64,000 nucleotides of DNA from Ottowia thiooxydans DSM 14619 (GCF_000422885.1 NZ_AUGX01000016.1:95354-159353); one strand, 5' to 3'; counted from the first letter of the stretch, positions 1 through 8,093 are shown. The notes: generated by a model from the sequence alone, not told the origin. Numbers and translations are program-made.

Positions 1-167
1 TGACAAAAGCTGTTTCAGGGTGTTGGCTGTTGTGTGCTTTTGCTCGTTGACAAAGCTTCAAACCATCGCCAAGAATGTTTTTACCCGTTTCTAGAAAATC
101 GCGGGTTAGAAGCTTTGAAGCTTCGTGTTGTCGTATTGCAGTTAAATTGAATTTCATGTGTGCATCC

Positions 168-191
168 ATTTCAGTTTTGCAAAACTGAAAT
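168..191. repeat. 24-bp perfect palindrome
   Basis: Each half is 12 bases, reading ATTTCAGTTTTG and its complement. It lies just upstream of a strong promoter (216-243), so it could be an operator for that promoter or the binding site of an element-encoded protein. Bases 1-167 hold no convincing gene. Confidence 0.6.
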
Positions 192-215
192 TAAACTTTT
201 ACGCCTCACATTTAC

Positions 216-243
216 TTGACAATTAGCGGTTTATTGCTAAAAT
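216..243 (+). promoter_or_regulatory. Strong sigma70-type promoter
   Basis: A consensus TTGACA (216-221) is separated by 16 bases from TAAAAT (238-243). Transcription would start near 250 and run on the plus strand. No open reading frame follows before the terminator at 357-391, so the likely product is a short RNA. Confidence 0.6.
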
Positions 244-249
244 ATATAG

Positions 250-391
250 TGAAAGAGATTGACGGTAGTGCGTTTACTTTCAGTCTTGGGCAAGTCAAGC
301 TAGTCACTTGATTTGCTCCAATTAGGTTATCATTTTTTATTTTGTAAATCAAGAATAAGCCGGGTGCAGAAGTGCACTCGGCTTTTCTTTT
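250..391 (+). ncRNA. Candidate small RNA of the mobilizable element
   Basis: The interval is bounded by a near-consensus promoter (216-243) and an intrinsic terminator (357-391), which gives a transcript of about 140 nucleotides. No credible coding sequence lies inside it. Small RNAs on mobilizable elements often act as antisense regulators, but no target or known family is recognised here. The call rests only on the promoter-terminator pair. Confidence 0.4.
357..391 (+). terminator. Intrinsic terminator of the small transcript
   Basis: A 12-bp stem (357-368 with 373-384, one G-U pair) closes a GAAG loop and is followed by TTCTTTT. Confidence 0.7.
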
Positions 392-616
392 GTCTTTTCG
401 ATTTTTGATGATGTTCAAGGAGTCGATTTCTGGCTCGTAGTGTGATATCAAAAGTAAATGAAGTTACGGACAAATTAAATCGCTGAAATCCGCTTGTTTA
501 TTGGGTTTGCTCAAATGTGTGTATGACTAATACAATTATTCCCTAGGCGCTGCGCCCCCCAGCCCTTCCGGGCAGGGGCCCCCCGCTAAGTTTTACTCTT
601 TTTAAATATGGGGTGC

Positions 617-642
617 GAACCAGCTAGCCGAACCAGCTAGCC
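617..642. repeat. Tandem 13-bp direct repeat
   Basis: GAACCAGCTAGCC occurs twice back to back (617-629 and 630-642) in the non-coding 392-765 stretch. A GC-rich hairpin-forming segment lies just upstream (545-595). Such iterons can be replication or recombination sites, but no replication gene is seen nearby. I see nothing else in this stretch. Confidence 0.5.
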
Positions 643-765
643 CCAGTCCCCACGGCGTTCGGGATGGGGGAGCAGAATTTACAAATGAGAAAAGCGGCTC
701 TTATCTTTGGCCAATCCTCTCCAAATTCCGGTTGATAAATTTTTAGGGGCGGAAAGGGCCGGACA

Positions 766-796
766 ACAAAAAAACCCCAGATGCAAAATCTGGGGC
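766..796 (-). terminator. Terminator after the NYN/LOTUS gene
   Basis: An 8-bp stem (CCCCAGAT, 775-782, with 788-795) lies 21 bp downstream of the minus-strand gene at 817-1623. It is followed on that strand by a run of eight or more T residues. Confidence 0.75.
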
Positions 797-816
797 TTAT
801 CTTTGTGGAGCCTGTT

Positions 817-1623
817 TTACTTGGCCCGTAGATATAGGTTCTTCATCGTTTGGCCCGGCGCAGTGCGTTCTTCCGTAACGAAAAGGTCTGTTCTGGCCTT
901 CACCAAGTCAGACAACTTCTTGTAGCCATACAGGCGGGAATCGAAGTCGGATTGCAGCTTGCTCAAATATCCACCGAATGTTCCCAAGTGTGCCCATCCG
1001 TTTTCATCGGATGACTGTTCCAAAGCGTCCAGCACGAATTTTTTGGGGAATTCTGGCTTTGAATTGACTACCGGGGTGGGCGTTACAGGTGCAACGGTCT
1101 TTGCTAATACAGTTTCAACCTTGGGCGATGCTGTAACCGGCTCCGGAACGCTTGGCCGCAAAACTTCGGTAAAAATGAACTTGTGGCAGGCATTACGAAA
1201 GGCGTCTGGGGTCTTCTGCTCTCCAAAGCCTAAGACCGTCAATCCTTCTTCCCGTAGGCGGGTTGCAAGGCCGGTAAAGTCGCTGTCGCTTGTTACCAGA
1301 CAGAAGCCGTCAAATTTGCGGGTATAGAGCAAATCCATCGCATCAATAATGAGTGTGCTATCGGTGGCGTTCTTGCCTGTGGTATATGCAAATTGCTGCA
1401 CGGGCTTGATGGCGTATTTTTGGAGAACCTTCTTCCAAGATGAACTGCCTTGGGAAGTGAAATCACCATAAATGCGTTTTACGGTTGCTTCTCCGAACCG
1501 TGCCACTTCTGCCAGGATGCCTTCAATGACGGATGCCTGTGCATTGTCAGCATCAATCAGCACCGCCAAACGAGCGGTCGGTTCCTCTGATTCAATTTTC
1601 GCTATGAGCCGGGGTGCAACCAT
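817..1623 (-). CDS. NYN (LabA/PIN-like) domain protein with LOTUS/OST-HTH domain
   Basis: Predicted RNA-directed nuclease or RNA-binding protein, 268 residues. Residues 19-155 form a NYN fold: LIDADN (22-27), KNATD (84-88), an acidic residue at 94 and TSDSDF (111-116) give the usual acidic metal-binding set. After a proline-rich linker, residues about 194-268 resemble the LOTUS/OST-HTH domain (KKFVLDAL, LSKLQSDFDSRLYGYKKLSDLV), an RNA-binding module that commonly follows NYN in bacterial proteins. The ATG at 1623 has no better alternative. The gene is monocistronic with its own terminator. In a mobile element it may have a defence or RNA-processing role, but its target is unknown. Confidence 0.85.
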   Translation of the reverse strand: MVAPRLIAKIESEEPTARLAVLIDADNAQASVIEGILAEVARFGEATVKRIYGDFTSQGSSSWKKVLQKYAIKPVQQFAYTTGKNATDSTLIIDAMDLLYTRKFDGFCLVTSDSDFTGLATRLREEGLTVLGFGEQKTPDAFRNACHKFIFTEVLRPSVPEPVTASPKVETVLAKTVAPVTPTPVVNSKPEFPKKFVLDALEQSSDENGWAHLGTFGGYLSKLQSDFDSRLYGYKKLSDLVKARTDLFVTEERTAPGQTMKNLYLRAK

Positions 1624-1751
1624 TGTCTAAAATTCCTCTCTGCAATAGGAAATAAATTGTCGCATATGATGATTGTCTAGTCAATCATGGTTAAGGGTGA
1701 AATGTTTTTAAATTTACTTGAATACGATTTCTCTTGGATGGCGTAGTGATT

Positions 1752-3128
1752 TTAATATTCCATGCCTCCCAATTGCGAGGTTCGGGTGAAGTTTTGCTCA
1801 AATTTATTTCTTGTAGGGTCACAACCCACCGTCCAATCTTGATAAGGCTCGGACAATTGCCGCGCTTGTTCTTCGGCTAATTCGCGTTCGCGTTCCAATT
1901 TCGCGGCATTTGCAATTTTTGCTTGTGCTTCGTATTCCGAGATTTTGGCGTTGTGGTCAATGGCTGCGTTGTACTGCTCAATAAGCGCCAATGAATTTTT
2001 GTCGCCAAGAATTTGGTTATACAAATTTCTATTGTGTGCAATGTTGGATAAAGATTTTGTAGCTTGCGATAGCTCAAAGTCATAACGCTCAATTTTTGCG
2101 GTGCTTAACCCGATTTTTGCAAAAAGTCTCTGAGTTCTTGTCGGTTCACTGGCTAAAAGGTCACCATGTTTTTTATACCAGTCCTTGTATAGTCGCTCAT
2201 TTTTATCGCGTTTTTTAATTGTGTCTTGATGCTTTTGGTAAGCCTTTTCGCATTCAACGGGGATTTTTTTGCGTCTAAATGGGCTTTTTGGCTCGGCATG
2301 TGGGGTAGGCTCAACCCTTTTTAAATCGACGCTCTTAGGGGCATCTGGCGCGGGTGTGATTTCAGGGGTTTTCAAATTTAAAGCGTTAGAAAGCTCTGCT
2401 TTCAACAGCTCAGATTTTTTTTCATGCGTGGCTAGATTGGCGCGATGTATTTTTACCTGAGTGTTTTGTGCTGTGATAGCGGCTCGGTATTCTTTGCCTG
2501 CATTGATTGAAATGTGCTTGGTAGGTATATGATTTTTGTCAATGTCGGAAAATTTCCCGGCGTAGACATAGAAATCTGAATCTAATTTTTCGGCGTGGGT
2601 GTTGACAATTTTGCAAATTGCTTCCCGAAGCTTTGAAACTTCGCCAGTCTTCATATCATCAAGAATTCGGGTTTTTTTGCCAAATTGTCCTAATTCGTCC
2701 ACCGTGCGGGTGGTAAACATCATGTGAACATGGTTGTTTCTATGATGCTTGTTTGGGGCGTGAATTGAACCAGATACGGCTACGCCGTATGTATCGCGCA
2801 AATGTTGCGCGATGTCGCGGACGCATTCGCGCCGCTCGTTGTCCGTCCATTGGTCAGGCAATGGGAGCATCAATTCACGGGCCACCGTAGAATTTTTTCG
2901 AGTCTCTGCTAATTCGGCTTTGTTCCAAAGCTCCGAAATATCATCAGCACCAATTAGGATAGTTTCAACGTGCCCCTTTTTTTTGGTGTAGTCGTGAATT
3001 AGCCCCGTAGTTTGGTCTATGAGCTTTACACACGCACGATATGCGGCAGCGGCTACGGCGCTACGCCCAGCGCTGCGCGATATGGTTTGTAGAGACGGAG
3101 TAAACCACACGGCAAGAGATTTAGACAT
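1752..3128 (-). CDS. mobA: MobA/MobL-family (MOBQ) relaxase
   Basis: Conjugative relaxase, 458 residues, expected to nick the oriT just upstream (3175-3218) and pilot the strand during mobilization. Motif I is SRSAGRSAVAAAAYRA (18-32), with Tyr30 a candidate nucleophile. The metal-binding histidines appear as H123 and NHVH (H133, H135). The C-terminal half (about 200-458) is highly charged and coiled-coil-like, with no primase domain visible, so it is shorter than RSF1010 MobA. The ATG at 3128 begins with SKSLAVWFTPSLQTISRS, as expected for the family. A MobC-like gene diverges across the oriT. No type IV secretion genes are in the window, so transfer would need a helper. Confidence 0.9.
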   Translation of the reverse strand: MSKSLAVWFTPSLQTISRSAGRSAVAAAAYRACVKLIDQTTGLIHDYTKKKGHVETILIGADDISELWNKAELAETRKNSTVARELMLPLPDQWTDNERRECVRDIAQHLRDTYGVAVSGSIHAPNKHHRNNHVHMMFTTRTVDELGQFGKKTRILDDMKTGEVSKLREAICKIVNTHAEKLDSDFYVYAGKFSDIDKNHIPTKHISINAGKEYRAAITAQNTQVKIHRANLATHEKKSELLKAELSNALNLKTPEITPAPDAPKSVDLKRVEPTPHAEPKSPFRRKKIPVECEKAYQKHQDTIKKRDKNERLYKDWYKKHGDLLASEPTRTQRLFAKIGLSTAKIERYDFELSQATKSLSNIAHNRNLYNQILGDKNSLALIEQYNAAIDHNAKISEYEAQAKIANAAKLERERELAEEQARQLSEPYQDWTVGCDPTRNKFEQNFTRTSQLGGMEY

Positions 3129-3174
3129 GGGCTAAATCTCCAAGGTTGCGAAGCAATGGCCCCGCAGGGCGAAC

Positions 3175-3218
3175 GCAAATCTCCCCCTTGTGGGGAGTTT
3201 GCATAAGTGAGCCCTTGC
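3175..3218 (+). other. oriT, RSF1010/MOBQ type
   Basis: An imperfect inverted repeat (GCAAATCTCCCC at 3175-3186 and GGGGAGTTTGC at 3192-3202, one bulged T) is followed at once by ATAAGTGAGCCCTT (3203-3216). The RSF1010/R1162 oriT has the same layout: an inverted repeat followed by TAAGTGCGCCCT, which contains nic. Its place between divergent mobA and mobC also matches. The remaining bases up to 3368 contain a small hairpin at about 3271-3291 and the leader of mobC. Confidence 0.8.
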
Positions 3219-3368
3219 AGGGGGCTAATAGATGATGACCATTTAATTTATCCGCTAACATATATTTCATCTGCTAATTTCAGAATAGCAGAAAAAATCA
3301 CAATATGCGAATTTAATTAGATTTTGAGTTAGGTTTGTGCTAATCTGATTTCATAGAGGGCAATCAAA

Positions 3369-3647
3369 ATGAAGTCAGAGGAAATAAAAAGCAGGATAGA
3401 AAAGTTAGAAATTGAGAAAAAGCAGCTAGACAAACGTCAGCGAAATCTCGAAGCACTCATGAACGAAAAGAAGAAAAGCGAGGACACTAGGAGAAAAATT
3501 ATCCTAGGCTCTCTCATATTAAAAGAATTAGAAAAAAATAAAGGCCTAAAAAATTACGTTTTAGGCCTTATTGAGTCGCTATCTGAACGCGACAAAAAAT
3601 TGTTTGAACAAATTACATCGGGTCAACAAGCTCAGAAAAATCAGTAA
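3369..3647 (+). CDS. mobC: MobC-like mobilization accessory protein
   Basis: Small charged protein of 92 residues, mostly one coiled coil (about 5-40), followed by TRRKIILGSLILKELE (about 41-56) and a helical tail with SERDKKLFEQ. The TRRK-x3-G-x2-IL core and the ERD-x3-LF tail match the pattern of RSF1010 MobC, which helps melt oriT DNA for the relaxase. It diverges from mobA with the oriT between them, the RSF1010 arrangement. The ATG at 3369 follows an AGAGGG ribosome-binding site. Its 3' end overlaps the convergent integrase gene by 35 bp. Confidence 0.75.
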   Translation: MKSEEIKSRIEKLEIEKKQLDKRQRNLEALMNEKKKSEDTRRKIILGSLILKELEKNKGLKNYVLGLIESLSERDKKLFEQITSGQQAQKNQ

Positions 3648-4938
3648 CCAAGCCCTCCCAAGGGGCTTTTTTTTCGTCTATCAGGTCGCGGAATTTTTCG
3701 AGGGTCGGGAAAACTGCGGCGGCAAGTGCGTCAATGTTGATTTTATTTGTGTATATCGAGACATTCACGTTTTCAATTTCATGCCCAATGAACTGACAAC
3801 GATTCTCTAAACTAACCCCATTTTTCATGAGTTCATTGTTCACAAACTTGCGCAAGCTGTGAAAGACTAATTTTTCTCTGTTAATTCTTGCGCTCTCTAA
3901 ATTGCGGGCGAATTTTTTACCCACTGCATTGCCGCTCCCTTTGCCTTCTTTTTCTACATACTTGAAAAGTTTGTCAGTCTTCTTATCAAGAAATTCTGAA
4001 ACACGTTCCATCAAGTGCGGATGTAGCGGAACTTCACGAATCCCGGCCTGTGTTTTGCTATCACGGATGACTAAATAATTTATACCGCCTGAGCTTTTTT
4101 TGAAATTATCCTTTTTGAGGCTTGTAATTTCTCCAATGCGGCAGCCAGTAAACAAGCCGAAAAGTACGGCGGTTGTATAGTCTGGGTCTTTTTCTTCTTG
4201 CTCTTTAAAAAATTCACTTTTGAAGAACTGCTCAATTTCTTCTTTTTCAAAAATGGCGTAGCCACCTTTAAGGCGCTGCTTTTTTGTGAGTAGGGCGCGG
4301 TTCTCGGCAGGATTACCGCTGCGGGTATAGCTTTGTTTTATAGCGAAATTAAAAATGGCTCGGACAATTGAAATTTTATTGTCAATTGTGCGGATGCTGT
4401 TGCCTTTTTTTACTCCATTTTCCTTTTTCGCCAGAAATTCTTGATACCGCGTAATATCACTGGCGGTAATTCGCGTAATGGGGGGATTTTTTAAAAAATT
4501 GGCTAATTCGTCAATGCAATTTTTGTACGCAATAGCGGTAGCCTGTGTCACTTTTTTAAGCGACAAGAATTTTTCGAGCAATTCAGCCAATTTCAGGGCT
4601 GTGGGGTCGTCAGCCTGGGCCTGTGCCGCAATTGGTGCGGGTGCTTGGGGTTGGGCTTGCTGCATCTGCTGCATTGCTTGCAGGGCTTGCATTAGCCTGG
4701 CGTGGTCGGCGTCGCCGTCAGCTTTGAGGATGCCCCGAGACAAGTCCAGTTCGTAGGTGCTGAGGTTGCTTAGGTCGGGCTTCTTGTGCATCGTCAGGCC
4801 GTTCAATAGGTTGATGGCTCTGATGATAGCTACGCGCTTGTAGCTCGTGCGCAAGGAGCGCTTGACCTGCTTACCACCTATGCGGGTGTGTAGGTAGTAG
4901 CTGGAACCCAAGAGGTAGATGGGCAGGGGCAAAGACAT
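3613..4938 (-). CDS. Tyrosine site-specific integrase
   Basis: Tyrosine recombinase of 441 residues that integrates and excises the element. The N-terminus (about 5-45) resembles the DUF6538 segment found ahead of many integrases. A Gln/Ala-rich linker (85-112) precedes a SAM-like core-binding domain (about 113-205). The catalytic domain carries R267 (TGCRIGE), K295, HSLR (H360, R363), H386 and Y396, so the active site is complete. The gene reads away from the att site at 5016-5029, 78 bp upstream of its start, where integrases usually sit. Two GCTACCA repeats just ahead of the start (about 4944-4962) could be arm-type binding sites. Confidence 0.92.
   Translation of the reverse strand: MSLPLPIYLLGSSYYLHTRIGGKQVKRSLRTSYKRVAIIRAINLLNGLTMHKKPDLSNLSTYELDLSRGILKADGDADHARLMQALQAMQQMQQAQPQAPAPIAAQAQADDPTALKLAELLEKFLSLKKVTQATAIAYKNCIDELANFLKNPPITRITASDITRYQEFLAKKENGVKKGNSIRTIDNKISIVRAIFNFAIKQSYTRSGNPAENRALLTKKQRLKGGYAIFEKEEIEQFFKSEFFKEQEEKDPDYTTAVLFGLFTGCRIGEITSLKKDNFKKSSGGINYLVIRDSKTQAGIREVPLHPHLMERVSEFLDKKTDKLFKYVEKEGKGSGNAVGKKFARNLESARINREKLVFHSLRKFVNNELMKNGVSLENRCQFIGHEIENVNVSIYTNKINIDALAAAVFPTLEKFRDLIDEKKAPWEGLVTDFSELVDPM
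3650..3674 (+). terminator. Terminator of mobC inside the integrase 3' end
   Basis: A 6-bp stem (AAGCCC 3650-3655, GGGCTT 3663-3668) runs into eight T residues. It lies within the coding region of the convergent integrase gene. Confidence 0.55.
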
Positions 4939-4973
4939 GGATTGCTACCAGTTTTGCTACCACCCAAAACAAG

Positions 4974-5010
4974 AAAACCCTTGTAAGTGCTTGACTCACA
5001 AGGGTTTTTT
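4974..5010. terminator. Bidirectional terminator next to the att site
   Basis: A perfect 11-bp stem (AAAACCCTTGT, 4974-4984, with 4998-5008) is flanked by A and T runs. It can stop transcription in either direction and would insulate the element from the host zapA side. Confidence 0.7.
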
Positions 5011-5015
5011 GCGTT

Positions 5016-5029
5016 TGGCGGAGAGGGCG
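5016..5029 (-). other. Element end: att site matching the 3' end of tRNA-Ser
   Basis: Read on the minus strand this is CGCCCTCTCCGCCA, the expected 3' terminus of a bacterial tRNA-Ser including CCA-proximal bases. The rest of a tRNA is not present on the host side (5030-5171), so this would be the tRNA-distal end. The intact tRNA-Ser is predicted beyond the left edge of the window. The integrase lies next to it. This is inference from a short match. Confidence 0.5.
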
Positions 5030-5077
5030 TAATTTAATGTTCGTACGCCACATGAGGCTGTCCGGCTTGATGTCCGG

Positions 5078-5166
5078 GCGCGGCCAATCGGCCGCCCATG
5101 ACCCTAAGAGCCTGTTCATAATCTTTTCGCGGCCCTGGATGCCCGGGGCCCGAAAAGATCTTGAAC
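5078..5166. repeat. Two hairpins downstream of zapA
   Basis: One is GCGGCC-AATC-GGCCGC (5080-5095). The other is a longer imperfect stem pairing about 5114-5135 with 5145-5166. They sit just past the zapA stop on the minus strand and may terminate that operon. No T tract is evident, so a general inverted-repeat element is also possible. Confidence 0.4.
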
Positions 5167-5171
5167 GCGTT

Positions 5172-5510
5172 CTAAAGAAGCTGGCCGTCTTCGCCTAGGG
5201 CTTGGTCGAGCCGCACAAGCAGAGCGCTCAATGTCGTTTGCTCAGCCACGCTCATGCTCGGTTCGAACTCGCCGTGCGGCGATTGGTCTGTGGCTTCGCC
5301 TGCGGCTGGCTTTGGGTCTGTCAACTCGAAGGCGAGGTTCAGCGCCGCCAGAACAGCAATGCGGTCACGCGCCTTGATTTTGCCGGCATCCCGGATCTTG
5401 CACATCGCGGCATCCAGGCGCTGCACCGCTTCATTCAGCCGATCTTCTCCGCCTTCCGGGCAGCCGAGCAGATACCCCTGGCCAAGGATTTTGACTTCGA
5501 GCTGTTTCAT
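5172..5510 (-). CDS. zapA: Cell division protein ZapA
   Basis: FtsZ-ring-associated protein of 112 residues that crosslinks FtsZ filaments. The N-terminus KQLEVKILGQGYLLGCPEGGEDRLNEA fits the ZapA globular head (VxIxGxxYxxxxPxxxExxLxxAA). A RDRIAVLAALNLAFEL helix and a low-complexity tail follow. The start at 5510 overlaps the stop of the upstream gene by 4 bp, so the two are translationally coupled. This is a standard core gene, and its operon now abuts the integrated element. Confidence 0.9.
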   Translation of the reverse strand: MKQLEVKILGQGYLLGCPEGGEDRLNEAVQRLDAAMCKIRDAGKIKARDRIAVLAALNLAFELTDPKPAAGEATDQSPHGEFEPSMSVAEQTTLSALLVRLDQALGEDGQLL

Positions 5511-5743
5511 GCGCCTCCCTTGTCGTCAGGCAAAAGTACGCCTGCGGCCGCCGGAAGGCGATCGATCAAGGAGTCGACCCGGGCACGCGCTGCCATCAGA
5601 CGCGATTTGAGGCTGTCGCGCTCGTGCGTGAGCGATTCGACCTGCTGCACCAGCAACTCGTTGGTACGGCGCAATTCCTCGTGTCGTACGAGCAACCGCT
5701 CGACACGCTCGGCTATCTGTTCGATCAAAGGAGGGTTGGTCAT
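5507..5743 (-). CDS. ZapB-like coiled-coil protein
   Basis: Short protein of 78 residues, almost entirely coiled coil: IAERVERLLVRHEEL, then NELLVQQVESLTHERDSLKSRL. It precedes zapA with a 4-bp overlap. In beta- and gammaproteobacteria a small coiled-coil protein in this position is commonly annotated as ZapB-like (DUF904/TIGR02449). Assignment rests on context and on coiled-coil character, because the sequence itself is of low specificity. Confidence 0.7.
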   Translation of the reverse strand: MTNPPLIEQIAERVERLLVRHEELRRTNELLVQQVESLTHERDSLKSRLMAARARVDSLIDRLPAAAGVLLPDDKGGA

Positions 5744-5763
5744 GACGCGTTGGCAAAGGCAGT

Positions 5764-5816
5764 GGGGATGCTCTGTTTAACCTGACCCACTAGCGTGAAG
5801 TTAAGCAGAGCACCCC
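5764..5816. repeat. Long imperfect hairpin between zapB-like gene and riboswitch
   Basis: About 17 bp of stem: GGGGATGCTCTGTTTAAC from 5764 pairs with the arm ending at 5816 around an 18-base loop. It lies between divergent transcription units. It may be an interspersed palindromic repeat or a terminator for stray transcription; it lacks a T tract. Confidence 0.45.
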
Positions 5817-5848
5817 TAATTGTATGGTGCCGAGCCTTACAATGGCCG

Positions 5849-6075
5849 AGTTGGTGCTCGCGCTCGTGGTTCGCACGGCGCAGTTCAACGGGAAGCAGGG
5901 AGGCGCCGCGCATCGCGCGTGGAGAGCCTAACCTGCGCTGCCCCCGCAACGGTAAGCGAAGGGAGTGTTCTTTGTGCACTCCCGCCCATGCCTCATACAG
6001 CCACTGAATGCCCTGAACAAGCACTCGGGAAGGCGAGACAAGGGAGTCCTTCGCCAGCCCGGATACCGGCCAACG
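5849..6075 (+). promoter_or_regulatory. Adenosylcobalamin riboswitch upstream of btuB
   Basis: The order of conserved blocks fits a cobalamin riboswitch: TTGGTGCTCGCG at the 5' side, AACGGGAAGCAGGG (about 5888-5901), GAGAGCC, CTGCCCCCGCAACGGTAAG near 5940-5955, GCCACTG (about 6000), CTCGGGAAGGCGAGA (about 6024-6038) and the B12 box GCCAGCCCGGATACCGGCC (about 6054-6072). B12 binding is expected to reduce expression of the transport operon. About 100 bases with small hairpins separate it from the btuB start and may be the expression platform. Confidence 0.93.
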
Positions 6076-6175
6076 AGGAGGGAGGGTGCTTTGCTTTCGA
6101 GCAAGGCGCGCTGCTAGTTCACCCCATGTGCCGGCGGGGAAGCCGGTTGGGGGTTTGTCACCCACGTTCAATGTC

Positions 6176-8002
6176 ATGAGAAGATTTCCGCTTCCTTTCA
6201 AGCAGGCGCTGATACCGCTCGCCTTGGCCTCTGCTTTCGCCGCGCACGCCCAAACCAACCCCCAAATCCCGCCCACCGCCACTTTAGGCGAAACCATGGT
6301 CACAGCCACTCGTGTGGCCCAACCCTTGGCCGATGTGCTGGCCGATGTGACGCTCATCGACTCGCAGGAAATCCAGCGCAGTGGAGCAGTCAGTATGGTT
6401 GACCTGCTGGCGCGTCAACCGGGTATTGAGCTGTCGCGCACCGGCGGCCCTGGCAGTACCAGCAGCTTGTTTCTACGAGGTGGGGAGAATCGTTTTACGG
6501 CGGTCTACATCGACGGCGTGCGGGTTGACTCGCAATCCACGGGCGGAGCGCCTTGGGAATCTATTGCCCTTGGCCAAGTCGATCGCATAGAGATCGTTCG
6601 AGGCGCAGCGGCGGCGGTATACGGCTCCGATGCCGTTTCCGGCGTGATCCAGATTTTTACCCGTAAAGGTGAGGGCGCTTTCAGCCCCTACGTTGGGGTA
6701 GGTATTGGCAATCGCGGGCGTAAGTCGGTTGAGGCCGGCTTGTCTGGAAAGAGCGGCGCGGTGGATTATTCGCTGGGACTCGCGCGCGATACCAGCCACG
6801 GTTTTGATAGCCGTCCGGGCACCAACCCGGATATTGACGGGTATCGCAATACCAACGCCAGCGCTCGCGTCGGCTGGCAGATCAATGATGCCCATCGGGT
6901 GACTGCCAGCGGTACGTACAGCAACATGGATGCTCAGTACGATGGCTTTACGCCCAATCTTGACGACCATGGCCTGAACCGCCTGCGCACTGGCGGCCTG
7001 AGCTGGTCCGCCCAATGGACAAAAAATTACAGCACTCGCCTGTCGGTTAGCGAATCGCGTCAAATCTACGAGACGAAACCAAGTGTTTATCGCAGCGAAA
7101 CCACTTTGCGCGATTTCCTGTTTCAAAACGAGTGGCGCAGCGGCGGACATCTGCTGACTGCCGGATTGGAGCGGCGAGGAGACCACATGGTTAACTCACC
7201 AATCAATCAAGGCAGGCATCAGAATGCGGTGGCTTTGGGATATGGCTACACGGGTGGTGCACACACCGTGCAGGTTAATCTGCGCCGGGACGATGACAGC
7301 GAATTCGGTGGCCAGAACACCGGCGGCGTTTCCTATGGCTATGCGTTTGCGCCGGGATGGCGTGCAACGGCTGCAGCCAGTACGTCTTTCCGCGTGCCTA
7401 CGCTCTATCAACGCTTCTCGCAGTACGGCCAACCGGGGCTCCAGCCAGAGAAGGGCCGCAACATCGAGTTGGGCGTTCATTGGGCTCAAGGCGGCAGCCG
7501 CCTGGGTGCAACGGTCTACCGGAATCGCGTACGCAATCTGATCACCTTCGGCGCTGCCGGCCCTTGCGGAGACCCCTTCGGCTGTTACGAAAATACCGGC
7601 CGTGCGGAGTACATGGGCGTAACGATCTCTGGCGCGCACAAGCTGGGTGTGGTTAATCTCAGCGGCTCGCTCGATCTTCAGGACCCCAAAGACCTGAACA
7701 CCGATAAGGCGCTGGCACGTCGGGCGAAGCGCTTGCTGAAACTGGCTGCGGATACCCGTATTGGCGAGTGGACACTGGGCGCAGAAGCTGTGGCCTCGTC
7801 CATGCGCTTCGAAAACGCCGCTAATACCACCAAGCTGGGCGGATATGGTTTGGTTAACCTGTATGCCACCACCACGATCGCACGCGAATGGACACTGCTC
7901 GCGCGCATTAACAATGTGGCAGACAAGAACTACAACTTGGCGCGCGGCTATGCTACAGCGGGACGGGAGTTCTACGTAGGCTTGAAATGGATGCCGAAAT
8001 AA
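6176..8002 (+). CDS. btuB: TonB-dependent vitamin B12 receptor BtuB
   Basis: Outer-membrane receptor of 608 residues for corrinoids. The ATG at 6176 starts a clear signal peptide (RRFPLPFKQALIPLALASAFAAHA), so I prefer it to the in-frame start at 6086, which would run through the riboswitch expression platform. A TonB box-like ETMVTATR follows. The plug domain has VDLLARQPGIELSRTGG, SSLFLRGG and the DRIEIVRG-x4-YGSDAVSGVI motif. The C-terminal beta-barrel ends with GREFYVGLKWMPK, terminating in an aromatic/basic strand. Length is close to E. coli BtuB (614). Riboswitch control and the downstream btuFCD genes support cobalamin over other siderophore-like ligands. Confidence 0.92.
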   Translation: MRRFPLPFKQALIPLALASAFAAHAQTNPQIPPTATLGETMVTATRVAQPLADVLADVTLIDSQEIQRSGAVSMVDLLARQPGIELSRTGGPGSTSSLFLRGGENRFTAVYIDGVRVDSQSTGGAPWESIALGQVDRIEIVRGAAAAVYGSDAVSGVIQIFTRKGEGAFSPYVGVGIGNRGRKSVEAGLSGKSGAVDYSLGLARDTSHGFDSRPGTNPDIDGYRNTNASARVGWQINDAHRVTASGTYSNMDAQYDGFTPNLDDHGLNRLRTGGLSWSAQWTKNYSTRLSVSESRQIYETKPSVYRSETTLRDFLFQNEWRSGGHLLTAGLERRGDHMVNSPINQGRHQNAVALGYGYTGGAHTVQVNLRRDDDSEFGGQNTGGVSYGYAFAPGWRATAAASTSFRVPTLYQRFSQYGQPGLQPEKGRNIELGVHWAQGGSRLGATVYRNRVRNLITFGAAGPCGDPFGCYENTGRAEYMGVTISGAHKLGVVNLSGSLDLQDPKDLNTDKALARRAKRLLKLAADTRIGEWTLGAEAVASSMRFENAANTTKLGGYGLVNLYATTTIAREWTLLARINNVADKNYNLARGYATAGREFYVGLKWMPK

Positions 8003-8016
8003 GCTCGTTTGAAGCG

Positions 8017-8038
8017 GCAAGGGGGATCTCCCCCTTGC
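8017..8038. repeat. Hairpin after btuB
   Basis: GCAAGGGGG and its complement pair around ATCT (9-bp stem). No T tract follows. It may attenuate or protect the transcript between btuB and the cobU-btuFCD genes. Confidence 0.45.
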
Positions 8039-8093
8039 GAGCAGGCCGACGGCCAAACCTGGCTATTTGCTTTGGCAAGCGTTTGAATTGCTC

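Noticed and set aside
212..451. 79-codon minus-strand frame
   Set aside because: It runs antisense through a clear promoter and terminator, has no ribosome-binding site and no recognisable motif.
5030..5112. Intact tRNA-Ser next to the att site
   Set aside because: Only 14 bases match the tRNA 3' end; no anticodon or D arm follows on the host side.
5030..5171. 6S RNA (ssrS) downstream of zapA
   Set aside because: The position is right for 6S RNA, but I could not find its central bubble or conserved ends; only two hairpins are visible.
6086..6175. Upstream start for btuB
   Set aside because: The extra 30 residues would precede a complete signal peptide and lie in the riboswitch expression platform.
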